Assembly: GCA_947475415.1 (NCBI GenBank)
Contig: CANJLH010000023.1
Span: forward strand, 1-49,983
Length of the DNA: 49,983 nucleotides
From: Caulobacteraceae bacterium
GTDB lineage: Bacteria; Pseudomonadota; Alphaproteobacteria; Caulobacterales; Caulobacteraceae
Direction of reading: 5' to 3'
Shown here: in pieces, positions 1 to 8,765 of the stretch
Position numbering within the stretch: position 1 is the stretch's first letter
Layout of the letters: the number at the start of each line of letters is the position of its first letter
The notes under the pieces: model-generated
What the model was told of the DNA's origin: nothing
Database searches by the model: none
Seen by the model: the letters and a program-made list of their open reading frames with translations, nothing else
Program-made: the position numbers and the translations under genes

Positions 1-149
1 GAAATCGTCGCCGCCTGCGTCGGCGTCGCCTCGTTGTAGACCACCGAATAGGTCGCACCCGCGCCCGCGGTGTTCACCACCACATTGTCAGTCGCCAGAA
101 TACCCAGCGCCTGAGCCGCCGTGATCGTTTCGTAGAAATAGGTCGCCAT
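1..149 (-). CDS. N-terminal part of a probable RTX/S-layer-like surface protein (cut by window edge)
   Basis: Read on the minus strand from an ATG at 149, the open frame runs off the left end of the window. The first 49 residues start MATYFYETITAAQALGI and continue with a short, Gly/Ala/Thr/Val-rich sequence without a cleavable signal peptide. Starts of this kind are common in large calcium-binding RTX or S-layer-type proteins of Caulobacteraceae, which are exported by type I secretion using a C-terminal signal. An AGAGGGG ribosome site lies about 7 bases upstream of the ATG. The C-terminal repeats that would prove the assignment lie outside the window, so the family call is inferred from the N-terminus only. 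The frame itself is well supported. Confidence 0.55.
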   Translation of the reverse strand, partial: MATYFYETITAAQALGILATDNVVVNTAGAGATYSVVYNEATPTQAATI

Positions 150-428
150 GGGTCATCCCCCTCTAATTGGACCGTCCGTTGACGGTTGGAAGGCGCGCCG
201 GATTGTCCCGAAGGCGGGCCGCCTGGAAGTTATTTCCTTACCATAAGTCCTGAGGTCCGCAACAACCGGGTGGGACCGGGATTTACATTCCCGACGATTG
301 TTCCCTAAATGCCACTCGGCAGACACGCCATAGGTCCGCCGCAGCGAGGGGTCCCGCCGCACTCTCCAGGCGCGGGACCCCATTTGTTGTCGGGCCGTAA
401 TTAGATTCATCAATTCGGGAAACGCGTC

Positions 429-1598
429 ATGACCGCGGGCGAAGACTGGCTGTTCGGAACCATCACGGATGAGGCGCTGGCGACCTTGCGTTCGCGGATC
501 GGCAAGCTCAGGTCCGACAGCCCGCAGAGCGATCCCTACACGCGCGATGCGATCATCCGCTACATGGCCTCGGTTGGCGATGATAACCCGCTCTTTTGGG
601 ATGAGGACTATGCCGCCAAAACGCGCTGGGGAGGGGTCATCGCTCCGCCGCGCATGTTGCTCACGGGGTCAAATCGCACGCCGCGGGCGGTGACTGAGCC
701 GATCGGCGACAAGATCACCTTCATGGGTGAGGATGTGCTGAAAGGCGTGTTCGCGATGATTTCCGGCACGCGGATCGTCTATGAGCGTCCGGTGCGGATC
801 GGCGACCGGCTGCGCACTGAGAGCACCCCGCACCAGGTGATCGAACGCCAGAGCAAGATGGCTGGCAGATCCGTCGAGTTGGTCAACAAGATCGACTACA
901 CCAACCAGAACGACGAACACGTGGCCACTGTCTATGCCTCAGTGATCCGCATGGAGCGGGGCAAGGCGCGGGAGAGCCGCAAGTACCTGGACATTCCGGC
1001 GGCGGCCTATGAACCGCAGGATATGACGGCCTTGAGCGAACACTACCGCCAGGAACGCGGCCAACGCCGCGGTGCGACCCCGCGATACTGGGAAGACACC
1101 GAGGTCGGCGAAGACATGATCACCCTGGCCAAGGGGCCATTGACCATTACCGACATCGTGGCCTTTTTCCTGGGGCAGGGGGCGACTTACTACACCAACC
1201 GGATCAAGCACCTGGAATTGATCGCCAATCCGGCCGCCCGGCTGGTGAACGTCGACACCAATATCGAGGACGAATGGACCGCCGCCCACTGGGATGAATA
1301 TTTCGCCCGCCAGAGCGGCATTCCGCGACCCTATGACGAGGGGCCGATGCGCTATGACGACATGGCCCACCTAGTCACGGACTGGATGGGGGATGACGCT
1401 TTTCTGCGCGAGATAACCGTAACCTTGCGCGCGCCGAACCTGCTGGGCGACCTGTCCTGGTGCACGGGCAAGGTGACCGGCAAGCGCCAGGACGACGAAG
1501 GCCGAAAGGTTGTCGACCTGGGCTTGTGGATAATCAATCAACGCGGCGAGCGCACGACCCTCGGAGCCGCGACGGTGGAACTCCCGTCAAGAGGTTAG
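429..1598 (+). CDS. MaoC-family acyl dehydratase (double hot-dog, FAS1-DH-like N-terminal domain)
   Basis: A 389-residue protein with two hot-dog halves. The N-terminal half (about residues 35-175) carries the MaoC/hydratase-2 signature region GDDNPLFWDEDYA followed by GGVIAPP. The C-terminal half (about 215-385) resembles the second MaoC domain. The family hydrates or dehydrates enoyl-CoA or enoyl-ACP thioesters. In the canonical hydratase motif the position after NP-I is His, but here it is Phe (NPLFWD), so this half may be structural with catalysis elsewhere; that is inference. The gene is alone on its strand, with a 3D-domain gene converging 1 base away. Its chemistry would fit the acyl-CoA/DUF35/thiolase patch 10 kb downstream, but no operon links them. 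Family assignment is firm, substrate unknown. Confidence 0.82.
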   Translation: MTAGEDWLFGTITDEALATLRSRIGKLRSDSPQSDPYTRDAIIRYMASVGDDNPLFWDEDYAAKTRWGGVIAPPRMLLTGSNRTPRAVTEPIGDKITFMGEDVLKGVFAMISGTRIVYERPVRIGDRLRTESTPHQVIERQSKMAGRSVELVNKIDYTNQNDEHVATVYASVIRMERGKARESRKYLDIPAAAYEPQDMTALSEHYRQERGQRRGATPRYWEDTEVGEDMITLAKGPLTITDIVAFFLGQGATYYTNRIKHLELIANPAARLVNVDTNIEDEWTAAHWDEYFARQSGIPRPYDEGPMRYDDMAHLVTDWMGDDAFLREITVTLRAPNLLGDLSWCTGKVTGKRQDDEGRKVVDLGLWIINQRGERTTLGAATVELPSRG

Positions 1599-1599
1599 G

Positions 1600-2079
1600 C
1601 TACTGCGGTGGACAGCCGTTGAATCGGCCGACCTTGATCGCCGAGAGGCGCGCAAGACTAAGGCGCCGCATTGGGCGCATGGAGGCAGGCCCGCTGCCGG
1701 TATAGAGATCGATCCGTTCGCCCTTGATCGCTCCGCCGGTGTCAGATGCGTACCAATAGCCGTTGTGACGTTCACCGCCCGGCATCGGCATGCCCACGGT
1801 TTCCTCGATGAACAGGACCGTCCGACGTGGGATCAGTCGCGGGTCAACCGCCGCCGTTCGCATGGCGACAACTCGACATCCAAGGGAATCCAGCGCTCCA
1901 ACCCCCTTCGCGCTGGCATGATAGAGCGTCGCCTTCAAATTGAAGGAAGGCGTCCCTGGCGTCGAGGCGGTGACCAGCGACATGATAAGGTCGCCAATGG
2001 GGTCGTCCGGCGCGGCCTGGGCGGTAAAGCCCGACGCCAAAAAGGTCATAGCGGCCAGTGCGGCGAGGCGACGTCGCAT
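1600..2079 (-). CDS. Secreted 3D-domain protein (double-psi beta-barrel, MltA/YuiC-like)
   Basis: A 159-residue protein with an N-terminal signal peptide (two or three Arg, then a hydrophobic stretch ending AQA at about residue 22). The rest forms a 3D domain, named for three conserved aspartates. These are visible as D79 (VDPRLIP), D113 (ASDTGG) and D124 (RIDLYTG). This fold is the catalytic or substrate-binding part of MltA-type lytic transglycosylases and of small stationary-phase muralytic proteins. Nothing N-terminal to it suggests a full MltA barrel, so it is a stand-alone 3D protein, probably periplasmic and acting on peptidoglycan. Its gene is divergent from the GST gene and converges on the MaoC gene. 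Confidence 0.75.
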   Translation of the reverse strand: MRRRLAALAAMTFLASGFTAQAAPDDPIGDLIMSLVTASTPGTPSFNLKATLYHASAKGVGALDSLGCRVVAMRTAAVDPRLIPRRTVLFIEETVGMPMPGGERHNGYWYASDTGGAIKGERIDLYTGSGPASMRPMRRLSLARLSAIKVGRFNGCPPQ

Positions 2080-2242
2080 GACGGCGGCTCCTTCGTCGTT
2101 GATCTGCTAGTGTCGTCACCGTAGCCAGAGTCGAGCGTCTCAACAACCCTGAAGGCCACAATCTCGACAATATGCCTAAGGCGAGCCGCTGATGAGTCGA
2201 ATTATTTTCAGTAGGTTCAGTGTTTTGCATGAGGAGGCGAAG

Positions 2243-2839
2243 GTGAAAATCTATGGTGACTTGAAGTCGGGAAACTGCCTTAAGGTCAAATGGACTGCGG
2301 ACTATCTCGGCATGACCTATCAGTGGACTGAAGTGGATATCCTTCAATCTGAAACTCGCACGCCTGACTTCCTGAAGATGAATCCTGCGGGGCAGGTTCC
2401 AACGATCGTCCTGGACGATGGCCGGCCGCTGGCGCAGTCCAACGCGATCATTCTGCATCTCGCGCGGGGTTCGGATCTCATTCCACCAGACGACTATGAT
2501 CGCGCCCGGATGCTGGAATGGATGTTCTGGGAGCAGTACAGCCACGAACCTTATGTCGCCGTCGCCCGGTTCCAGGTGAAATATCAGGGCCTGGCGCTCA
2601 GCGACCTGGACACCCGCCTTGTAGAGCGCGGCGGGGTGGCGCTCCAGCGGGTCGAAGATGGGCTGGCGGACGCGGATTTCCTGGTGGGGTCTCGACTATG
2701 TCTCGCGGATGTCGCGCTCGTCGCCTACAGCCGTATGGCGTGCGACGGCGGGTTCGATATGTCGCGCTATGGCCGAATGGTCGCCTGGATCGCCCGCGTC
2801 GAAGCCGCACTTGGCCTGGAGGCCTATGGGGTGAGTTGA
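2243..2839 (+). CDS. Glutathione S-transferase family protein
   Basis: The open frame can be extended upstream to 2192, but I place the start at a GTG at 2243. It has a strong GAGGAGG ribosome site at 2231-2237 with 5-base spacing, and the protein then begins MKIYGDLKSGN, where GST folds begin. The product is 198 residues. Residues 1-80 are the thioredoxin-like domain, with the cis-proline segment GQVPTIVLDDG and the glutathione-contact segment AQSNAI. The remainder is the all-helical C-terminal domain. The stop codon overlaps the start of the S1/P1 nuclease gene by one base (TGATG), so translation is probably coupled. The substrate is not predictable. Confidence 0.87.
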   Translation: MKIYGDLKSGNCLKVKWTADYLGMTYQWTEVDILQSETRTPDFLKMNPAGQVPTIVLDDGRPLAQSNAIILHLARGSDLIPPDDYDRARMLEWMFWEQYSHEPYVAVARFQVKYQGLALSDLDTRLVERGGVALQRVEDGLADADFLVGSRLCLADVALVAYSRMACDGGFDMSRYGRMVAWIARVEAALGLEAYGVS

Positions 2840-3849
2840 TGAGTCGATGCGCACTTACTTCCTTGCTCGCGGCCATCCTCTGCACGACGCCGAATCCGGT
2901 GTTGGCCTGGGGCGGCTTTGGTCACCGATTGATCGGCGTCGCCGCGGCGCGGGCCCTTCCAGCGGAGGCGCCCGCAGTGCTGCGCCGGTCGGAATTCGCC
3001 GACGACCTTGGTGAACTCGCGCGCGAACCTGACCGTTCCAAAGACGCCGGCAGACTGCATGATGCCGATCGATCGCCGGCCCACCAGATCGACATCGATG
3101 ATGACGGCCGCGTGCTTGGCGGGCCCGCGCTGGCGAATCTGCCGCCCACCCGACAAGAGTTTGAAACCGCCCTGCGCGCCGCCGGACGCGACCAGTGGGA
3201 CGCCGGGTTCCTTCCCTATGCGATCGTTGACGAAACCCAGCAGTTGGCCAAGGATTTCGCGATCTGGCGCGTGCTGCGCGCCGCCGAGCGCAATCCGAAC
3301 TGGCGGCGCCATCACGCCTGGTTCGTTCAGGATCGCCGGCGGCGTGAGGCGCTGATTTCCCACACCCTGGCTTCCTTGGCCCATTTCGTGGGTGACGGAA
3401 GTCAGCCGCTTCACGTCTCGATCCACTACAATGGTTGGGGGGATTATCCGAACCCGAAGGGGTACACCCAAGCGAAGGTGCACGCGCCCTTCGAGGGGGC
3501 GTTTGTCCGAGACAATGTCAATCTGGCGATGGTCAACGCCCGCATGACGCCATTTCGCACGCCGGATGGCCCGCTTGAGGCGCATGTGGCGGCCTACCTC
3601 ATCGAGACAAACCGTCACCTGGAACCCTTCTATGAATTGGAGAAGGTCGGCGGGTTTCAGCCACACGACCCACGCGGGGCCGAGTTTGCGGCCAGGCGTC
3701 TGGCGGCTGGCGCCTCGGAACTGCGCGATCTGATCATGTTGGCCTGGAAGATGAGCGCTGAGCAGAAGGTTGGATGGAAGCCGATCCTGGTTGCCGACGT
3801 CTTGGCCGGACGTGTCGATCCTTATGATGCTCTCTACGGCGTGGACTGA
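2839..3849 (+). CDS. Secreted S1/P1-family zinc nuclease
   Basis: A 336-residue precursor with a signal peptide ending at A23. Mature S1/P1 enzymes need an N-terminal Trp as a zinc ligand, and the mature protein here would start with W24, followed by H29 (WGGFGH), matching the family pattern. Further ligand motifs are HQIDID, the block HFVGDGSQPLH (His, Asp and His ligands), and HAPFE. In typical members the last motif is H-x3-D; here the acidic ligand is Glu. The family uses three zinc ions to cleave single-stranded DNA and RNA in the periplasm or outside the cell. The start overlaps the GST stop by one base, and the stop overlaps the Nudix start in the same TGATG way. An upstream extension of the frame covers the GST gene out of frame and was discarded. 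Confidence 0.88.
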   Translation: MSRCALTSLLAAILCTTPNPVLAWGGFGHRLIGVAAARALPAEAPAVLRRSEFADDLGELAREPDRSKDAGRLHDADRSPAHQIDIDDDGRVLGGPALANLPPTRQEFETALRAAGRDQWDAGFLPYAIVDETQQLAKDFAIWRVLRAAERNPNWRRHHAWFVQDRRRREALISHTLASLAHFVGDGSQPLHVSIHYNGWGDYPNPKGYTQAKVHAPFEGAFVRDNVNLAMVNARMTPFRTPDGPLEAHVAAYLIETNRHLEPFYELEKVGGFQPHDPRGAEFAARRLAAGASELRDLIMLAWKMSAEQKVGWKPILVADVLAGRVDPYDALYGVD

Positions 3850-4319
3850 TGGCGGTTCCTCAATTCGGCGAACCTGATGCGGGGCGGACTTACCCTGATC
3901 GGCCAGCGGTATTTGGACTCGTCTTGAATGCCGGAAAGATCGCAGTTGTTCGGGTTGAAGTTGCGGGAATGGCGCCCTGGTGGGATCTGCCCGGCGGTGG
4001 GATCGAGGCTGGCGAGTCAGAGGCGCAGGCGCTGGTCCGCGAGTTCGGCGAGGAAGCCGGGCTGCTGGTTTCGCCGAACGCGCGCTTCGCATCCGCCGAC
4101 CAGTATTTCTTCAAGTCGGATGGCGCGCCTTTCAATAACCGTGGTCATTTCTGGACGGTCGAGTTGGTTCGCGCTGCGCCCGAGTTGCAGATAGAGCCTG
4201 AGCATTCGCTCGTCTGGGTGGACGCGCCGTCCGCCATTGCGATGCTGCGGCACGACGCCCATGCCTGGGCCGTTGCATCCTGGATGCGATGCGTTGCGCC
4301 TGGCGACGTGAACCGCTAG
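3849..4319 (+). CDS. Nudix hydrolase
   Basis: A 156-residue protein with one Nudix domain. The Nudix box is visible as GGGIEAGES followed seven residues later by REFGEEAGL, giving all the acidic residues needed for Mg2+ binding. Such enzymes cleave nucleoside diphosphates linked to another moiety; the exact substrate cannot be read from the box. The start codon overlaps the stop of the S1/P1 nuclease by one base. GST, nuclease and Nudix genes therefore form a coupled three-gene unit. A nucleotide clean-up role alongside the nuclease is possible, but that is inference from position. Confidence 0.88.
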   Translation: MAVPQFGEPDAGRTYPDRPAVFGLVLNAGKIAVVRVEVAGMAPWWDLPGGGIEAGESEAQALVREFGEEAGLLVSPNARFASADQYFFKSDGAPFNNRGHFWTVELVRAAPELQIEPEHSLVWVDAPSAIAMLRHDAHAWAVASWMRCVAPGDVNR

Positions 4320-4350
4320 GTCCGCTCCCGCAACCTCTGGAGCGTAACCC

Positions 4351-5244
4351 ATGGCGCAAGCCCAGATTATCGACGGCAAGATCATGTCCGAACGCCTGCG
4401 CGCCGATGTGGCCGCCGATGTCGCCCGGCTCCGAGTTGAACATGGAATCCAACCGGGCCTTGCCGTGGTGCTGGTGGGCGAGGACCCGGCGAGTCAGATT
4501 TATGTGAGGTCCAAAGGCGAGTACTCCCTGGCCGCGGGCATGCATTCGGTGACCCATCGATTGCCGTCGGACACCGGGCAGGCGGAGCTTATCGCCTTGG
4601 TCGGCGACTTGAACGCTGACCCTTTGATCCATGGCATTCTGGTCCAGTTGCCGCTGCCCAAGGGGCTGGATGAGCGCGCTGTGCTCGCCGCCATTGACCC
4701 GGACAAAGACGTGGACGGCCTGCATGTGGTCAACGCCGGACGGTTGGCCAGCGGTCAGCCTGCGCTTACTCCCTGCACGCCGCTTGGCTGCATGATCATG
4801 CTACGTGAGACCCTGGGTGACCTTACAGGAAAGCGGGCGGTGGTTATCGGCCGCTCTGTGTTGGTGGGCCGTCCCATCGCTCAGTTGCTGCTGCAGGCTG
4901 ACTGCACAGTCACTATCGCTCACTCGCGCACCCGCGACTTGCCTGCCGTGTGCCGGGAGGCCGATATCTTGGTGGCGGCGGTCGGAAGGCCCAGGATGAT
5001 TGAAGCCGACTGGGTCAAACCTGGCGCGACGGTAATTGACGTCGGCATCAACCGCGTCCCCTTCGATGATCCAGTGAAGGCGGCTCAGGGTAAGACCAAG
5101 GTGGTGGGCGACGTGGCTTACAAGGAGGTGAGCGCAGTTGCCGGCCACATCACGCCCGTGCCGGGCGGTGTGGGCCTGATGACCGTCGCCTGCCTGTTGC
5201 AAAATACCGTCACCGCAGCGCGGCGGCTCGCCGGACTTCCGTAA
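4351..5244 (+). CDS. folD: Bifunctional methylene-THF dehydrogenase / methenyl-THF cyclohydrolase FolD
   Basis: A 297-residue protein of normal FolD length. It interconverts 5,10-methylene-, 5,10-methenyl- and 10-formyl-tetrahydrofolate in the cytoplasm with NADP+, feeding purine and formyl-Met synthesis. Visible motifs are YVRSKGEY with the catalytic Lys at residue 56, the PLPKGLDE loop, DVDGLH, TPCTPLG and the Rossmann segment [12 protein letters not shown]. The C-terminal signature is [10 protein letters not shown]. In nearly all FolD proteins this reads PGGVGPMT, so residue 276 is Leu (CTG, 5176-5178) instead of Pro, a one-base change. Everything else looks functional. The gene is convergent with the MCE lipoprotein gene, two bases apart. 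Confidence 0.95.
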   Translation: MAQAQIIDGKIMSERLRADVAADVARLRVEHGIQPGLAVVLVGEDPASQIYVRSKGEYSLAAGMHSVTHRLPSDTGQAELIALVGDLNADPLIHGILVQLPLPKGLDERAVLAAIDPDKDVDGLHVVNAGRLASGQPALTPCTPLGCMIMLRETLGDLTGKRAVVIGRSVLVGRPIAQLLLQADCTVTIAHSRTRDLPAVCREADILVAAVGRPRMIEADWVKPGATVIDVGINRVPFDDPVKAAQGKTKVVGDVAYKEVSAVAGHITPVPGGVGLMTVACLLQNTVTAARRLAGLP

Positions 5245-5246
5245 AA

Positions 5247-5876
5247 TCAGCTCGGGGCGACGGCTCGGTTCACCCAGGTGACCAGTTTGCCAAGGGTTTC
5301 CGCCACGGCTTTATCGTACCCGGCTGTTATCGCCGAGACACGGTTATCCGATGTCGAGACCCGCGCCTGGAAGATGTCTTGCGCGACAAGCGACCTGTCC
5401 CGCATGCGGGTGAGGTTCACCGCCATGCGGACCACGACGATGGGGGCCGCGCCGGGGCCGTTTTCGTAGACGGTCTCGAAATCCTGCACATCGAAATTGA
5501 GTACATAGTCCGCGCGACCGGATTCGCCGCGGCTCAACAGCCTCGCGGGTCCCGCGGCTTCGCCGAAACTCCGCGCCAGAGCTTCATCGAACAGGACGGC
5601 CGCAGGCGACACCCAGCGGGCCTCGGCGATGTAGGCGATCTGTTCGCCCTCGACCGTGAGGATTCGGTCGCCGGACGAGGCGCGATCAAAATTTCCGCGA
5701 CCGCGGGAAATGCCAATTTTGGCGGCGCTGGCGGCATCGGTGGATGGCGCAACCGCATTCCCGAAGCGATAGAGCTGCGCCGGCTTCGATTTCGGAAGCA
5801 GGGAGATGCAACCGCTGAGCGAAAAGGCGCAGGCGCCGATGAGGATCGCGCGAGAGACGGCGCCGGTTCCGATCAT
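5247..5876 (-). CDS. MCE/Mla-associated ABC transport auxiliary lipoprotein (PqiC-like)
   Basis: A 209-residue lipoprotein. The signal sequence ends in a lipobox L20-S21-G22-C23, so the mature protein is anchored by C23. The body matches the ABC-transport auxiliary component found as the last gene of alphaproteobacterial MCE operons, with an early short hydrophobic/Tyr segment (PAQLYRFG) and a long beta-rich region. By analogy with PqiC it would sit on the inner face of the outer membrane and receive the MCE channel. Its start overlaps the end of the MCE gene by 4 bases (ATGA), so it is the fourth and last gene of the operon. Confidence 0.83.
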   Translation of the reverse strand: MIGTGAVSRAILIGACAFSLSGCISLLPKSKPAQLYRFGNAVAPSTDAASAAKIGISRGRGNFDRASSGDRILTVEGEQIAYIAEARWVSPAAVLFDEALARSFGEAAGPARLLSRGESGRADYVLNFDVQDFETVYENGPGAAPIVVVRMAVNLTRMRDRSLVAQDIFQARVSTSDNRVSAITAGYDKAVAETLGKLVTWVNRAVAPS

Positions 5877-6811
5877 GGCTTCACCTTTACTTCACGAGCC
5901 GGCGCCTTGCTCAGCGCGCCCTGCGGACTGGAGTGGAGTTCACTGACGAGGCGTTCAAGCGCCTCCGCCGATTGCTGCAACTGCACGGCGGCGCCGGTTA
6001 ATTGCGGCAGCCCATTGGCGCTGAAATCGCCAGCAGGCGCCTCAATGGCCTGCATGATCTTGCGCGCGTCCGCCGCGGCGCCCCTCGCTTCGGTCGCCGC
6101 ATCCGCGAGACTTGTCAGCGTTCGCTTGGCGTCGGTGTCCAGCAGTCCTTTGCCGCTGTCGGCCAGGGCGGTGAAGGATTGCGCCGCCGCATCTATGTTC
6201 TTCAGGGATGACTCAGCATTGGCGAACATGGCCCGACGAGCACGAAGTTCGGCCGTGACAGCTTCGACGTTCTCGAGTGTGGTGGAGAACTTCTTGACGT
6301 TCTGATCGGACAGGACGCGATTGACCCGGTCGAGGGCTTCAACTGCGCGGGCGACCGCGGCGCCTCCGCCCTCGAGCAGGTCCGCAAGGGAGCCTCGCTG
6401 GCTGGGAATCAGTGGGATTTGACCAGCCGCCGCAACATCCTTGAGCAGCTTTTTTGTGGGGGTTCCGGCGGTGATCTGAACGAGGTTGACCCCGGTGATC
6501 CCCAGGGGTTCGAGAACCGCGTATGAATCCGTGCGGATCGGCACGTTCGATTGGATGCGCACCGTGGCGATGACATTGCTGGTGTTCTTGTCGTCCAACT
6601 TGATTTCAGTGACTTCGCCAACCTTGATGCCGTTGAAGTGCACCTCCCCACCCTGGCTGACGCCACGGACCGGTCCTTTGAACAAGATATTGTAGATGTC
6701 GTAGTCGCGATCCAGATAGATGCGCGCCAGCCAGCCCAGAAAGATCATCAGGCCTACGGTGAGCAGTAGCGTGGACAAACCGACCAGCGCGTAGTTTGCG
6801 TTTTTTTCCAT
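5873..6811 (-). CDS. MlaD/MCE-family lipid-binding protein
   Basis: A 312-residue protein with one N-terminal membrane helix (about residues 8-30) and a single MCE domain (about 38-118). Typical features are FKGPVRGVSQGG, FNGIKVGEV and PLGITGVNLVQI. The rest is a long helical, Ala-rich, partly coiled-coil tail, as expected for MCE proteins that form hexameric tubes bridging the periplasm. It would pass lipids between the membranes with the ATPase and permease encoded just upstream. The gene starts exactly where the ATPase gene ends, sharing one base, and overlaps the lipoprotein gene by 4 bases. Confidence 0.9.
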   Translation of the reverse strand: MEKNANYALVGLSTLLLTVGLMIFLGWLARIYLDRDYDIYNILFKGPVRGVSQGGEVHFNGIKVGEVTEIKLDDKNTSNVIATVRIQSNVPIRTDSYAVLEPLGITGVNLVQITAGTPTKKLLKDVAAAGQIPLIPSQRGSLADLLEGGGAAVARAVEALDRVNRVLSDQNVKKFSTTLENVEAVTAELRARRAMFANAESSLKNIDAAAQSFTALADSGKGLLDTDAKRTLTSLADAATEARGAAADARKIMQAIEAPAGDFSANGLPQLTGAAVQLQQSAEALERLVSELHSSPQGALSKAPAREVKVKP

Positions 6812-7647
6812 CAGGCTCTCGCTGCAACCATCCTAGCGCCGCCAGCGGCGCGTCCGCGTGGTCCGAGAAAATACTCCTGAATCCACGGGTGCTTGGATTT
6901 TTCAAGTTCGCGAACCGGCGCGGTGACCACCACCTTCTTGTCCGCTAGCACCGCCACTCGATCGGTGATGGCGTAGAGCGTGTCGAGATCATGCGTGATC
7001 ATCAGCACCGTCAGGCGCAGGCTGCTTTGCAGGTCGCGGATCAGTTCGTCGAACGCCGCCGCGCCGATCGGGTCGAGGCCCGCCGTAGGCTCATCCAGGA
7101 ACAACAATTCCGGGTCGAGCGCCAACGCGCGCGCCAAGCCTGCGCGCTTTCGCATGCCGCCGGATAGTTCAGCCGGCTTCTTGGTCGCCGCTTCAGGACC
7201 AAGTCCGGCCAGCGCGATTTTCAGGTCCGCAAGTTCGAAAACTTCCTTACGGGTCAGGCGAGTGTGCTCAAAAATCGGCGCGGCCACATTCTCTTTCACA
7301 GTCAGGTTGGAAAACAGGGCGCCCTGTTGAAAAAGCACCCCCCAGCGACGCTCGATCACGCTCCAACGCAGGCTCGAAGCGCGCTTCAGGTCCTGACCGA
7401 ACACTCGGACAACCCCCGCCTGAGGCGCGCGGAGACCGATGATTGTGTTGAGCAACACTGATTTTCCGGTCCCGGAACCGCCGACCACCCCCAGAATTTC
7501 ACCACGGCGAAGGGTCAGGTCGAGGCCCTCGTGGATCACATGGCTGCCAAACGCGGACTTAAGGCCGAACACTTCGACAGCAGGACCCTTGGTCGTGAGC
7601 CCATACTCATCGACTTCAGTCTCGGGGGCGTACGGATCGTGGCTCAC
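6811..7647 (-). CDS. ABC transporter ATP-binding protein of the MCE system (MlaF-like)
   Basis: A 278-residue ATPase with all motors of an ABC nucleotide-binding domain: Walker A GGSGTGKS at 56-63, Q-loop around FQQGALF, signature LSGGM at 161-165, Walker B LLFLDEP at 181-187 and the switch His at 219 (ITHD). Sequence and setting match MlaF-type ATPases that drive lipid transport through MlaE-type permeases. There is a short extra N-terminus (about 22 residues) and a C-terminal tail after the D-loop, usual for the group. It overlaps the permease gene by 4 bases and the MCE gene by one, so stoichiometric coupled translation is likely. Confidence 0.93.
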   Translation of the reverse strand: MSHDPYAPETEVDEYGLTTKGPAVEVFGLKSAFGSHVIHEGLDLTLRRGEILGVVGGSGTGKSVLLNTIIGLRAPQAGVVRVFGQDLKRASSLRWSVIERRWGVLFQQGALFSNLTVKENVAAPIFEHTRLTRKEVFELADLKIALAGLGPEAATKKPAELSGGMRKRAGLARALALDPELLFLDEPTAGLDPIGAAAFDELIRDLQSSLRLTVLMITHDLDTLYAITDRVAVLADKKVVVTAPVRELEKSKHPWIQEYFLGPRGRAAGGARMVAARA

Positions 7648-8765
7648 ACGTCAGCTCGCATGTAGATGAGCGCGAACACCGCATCGAGCAGGATGATCGC
7701 GAAGATCGCTTGCACCACCGCCGCGGTGACGTGCCGCCCCAGGGATTCCACGTCGCCCCCCACTTCCATACCCTGTCGGCAGCCGATCCCGGCGATGATC
7801 ATAGCCATCACAGGTGCTTTTGACAGGCCAACCAGGAAGTGTTGCGATCCCACATTATCAACCAGGCGGTGCAGGAAGAACGCTGGTCCTAGACCCAGCT
7901 CCGCCCAGGTGACGACCATGCCGCCGAACAATCCCGCGATCGTTGCTACGAACGTTAGCAGAGGGAGCGTCACAAGCAGCGCCACAAATCGCGGAAATAC
8001 GAGCGCCTCAAATGGATCCACGCCCATGACCTTCATGGCGTCGATCTCCTGGTTCATTTTCATTGCGCCGATTTCCGCGGCGAAGCTGGAGGCTGAGCGG
8101 CCCGCCAGCAGGACCGCGGTGATCACAATGTTGAACTCACGCAGGATAGAGACGCCGATCAGCTCGACAGCGAAAACCTCAGCGCCAAACTGCTGCAGCA
8201 TGTCCGCGCCGATGAGGCCAATCACGGCGCCGATGAAGAATGCAGTGACGGCGACGATCGGCACCGCGTCCAGTCCCGCGCGTTCGGCCAAGGAAAAACA
8301 AGCCGCCCAACGAATCCGCCGGGGGTGGATGAGCGACATCCATCCCACGGCAAGCAGATGACCGGCGAAAATGATTGTCTCCCAGACATCGTCGAGGAGC
8401 TCAATCACGCCTTTGCCTATGCGAATAACCAGCTGCTCAAGGCTGGGCAGGCGCCGAATCGGCACCTGAATGACCCGGTAGGCATTGTCGACCAACTCCA
8501 GCAGGCGCATCGTATCCTGACGCCCGGTCGCCATGCGGAGTTCGAAAATGTCGCCGCCGCCCACGGCGCGAATGACGGCGTAGGCGCCCGCGGTATCCAT
8601 CCGGTCCATCTCGGTGAGGTCGAAATGAACACCGGTCGCGCCGGACAGGGCCTTGCCCAAGTCATCCCCCGCCGTCCCCAGGGTCACGGCCGTCCAATCG
8701 CCGCGAAGCACGGCCACGACGCCAGCTTCCGAGCGCTTGAGGCTGAATTCGGCGGGATCATCCAT
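7644..8765 (-). CDS. MlaE-family lipid ABC permease with fused N-terminal STAS domain
   Basis: The open frame extends to 9002, but the extra 79 residues are low-quality, charged and unlike the family, so I start at the ATG at 8765 (MDDPAEF), giving 373 residues. Residues about 5-95 form a STAS domain (Asp-rich TEMDRMDTAGA motif). Residues about 110-373 are the MlaE permease with about six membrane segments, including the coupling-helix signature EIGAMKMNQEIDAMKVMG. In E. coli the STAS protein MlaB is separate; here it is fused to the permease, which is common in alphaproteobacteria. First gene of the operon STAS-permease / ATPase / MCE / lipoprotein. The ribosome site (AGGAAGG) is about 13 bases from the chosen ATG, a bit far, so the exact start is uncertain. 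Confidence 0.9.
   Translation of the reverse strand: MDDPAEFSLKRSEAGVVAVLRGDWTAVTLGTAGDDLGKALSGATGVHFDLTEMDRMDTAGAYAVIRAVGGGDIFELRMATGRQDTMRLLELVDNAYRVIQVPIRRLPSLEQLVIRIGKGVIELLDDVWETIIFAGHLLAVGWMSLIHPRRIRWAACFSLAERAGLDAVPIVAVTAFFIGAVIGLIGADMLQQFGAEVFAVELIGVSILREFNIVITAVLLAGRSASSFAAEIGAMKMNQEIDAMKVMGVDPFEALVFPRFVALLVTLPLLTFVATIAGLFGGMVVTWAELGLGPAFFLHRLVDNVGSQHFLVGLSKAPVMAMIIAGIGCRQGMEVGGDVESLGRHVTAAVVQAIFAIILLDAVFALIYMRADV

Noticed and set aside
2518..2838. N-terminal extension of the S1/P1 nuclease frame
   Set aside because: It overlaps the GST gene out of frame; the real nuclease start is the ATG at 2839 with a signal peptide.
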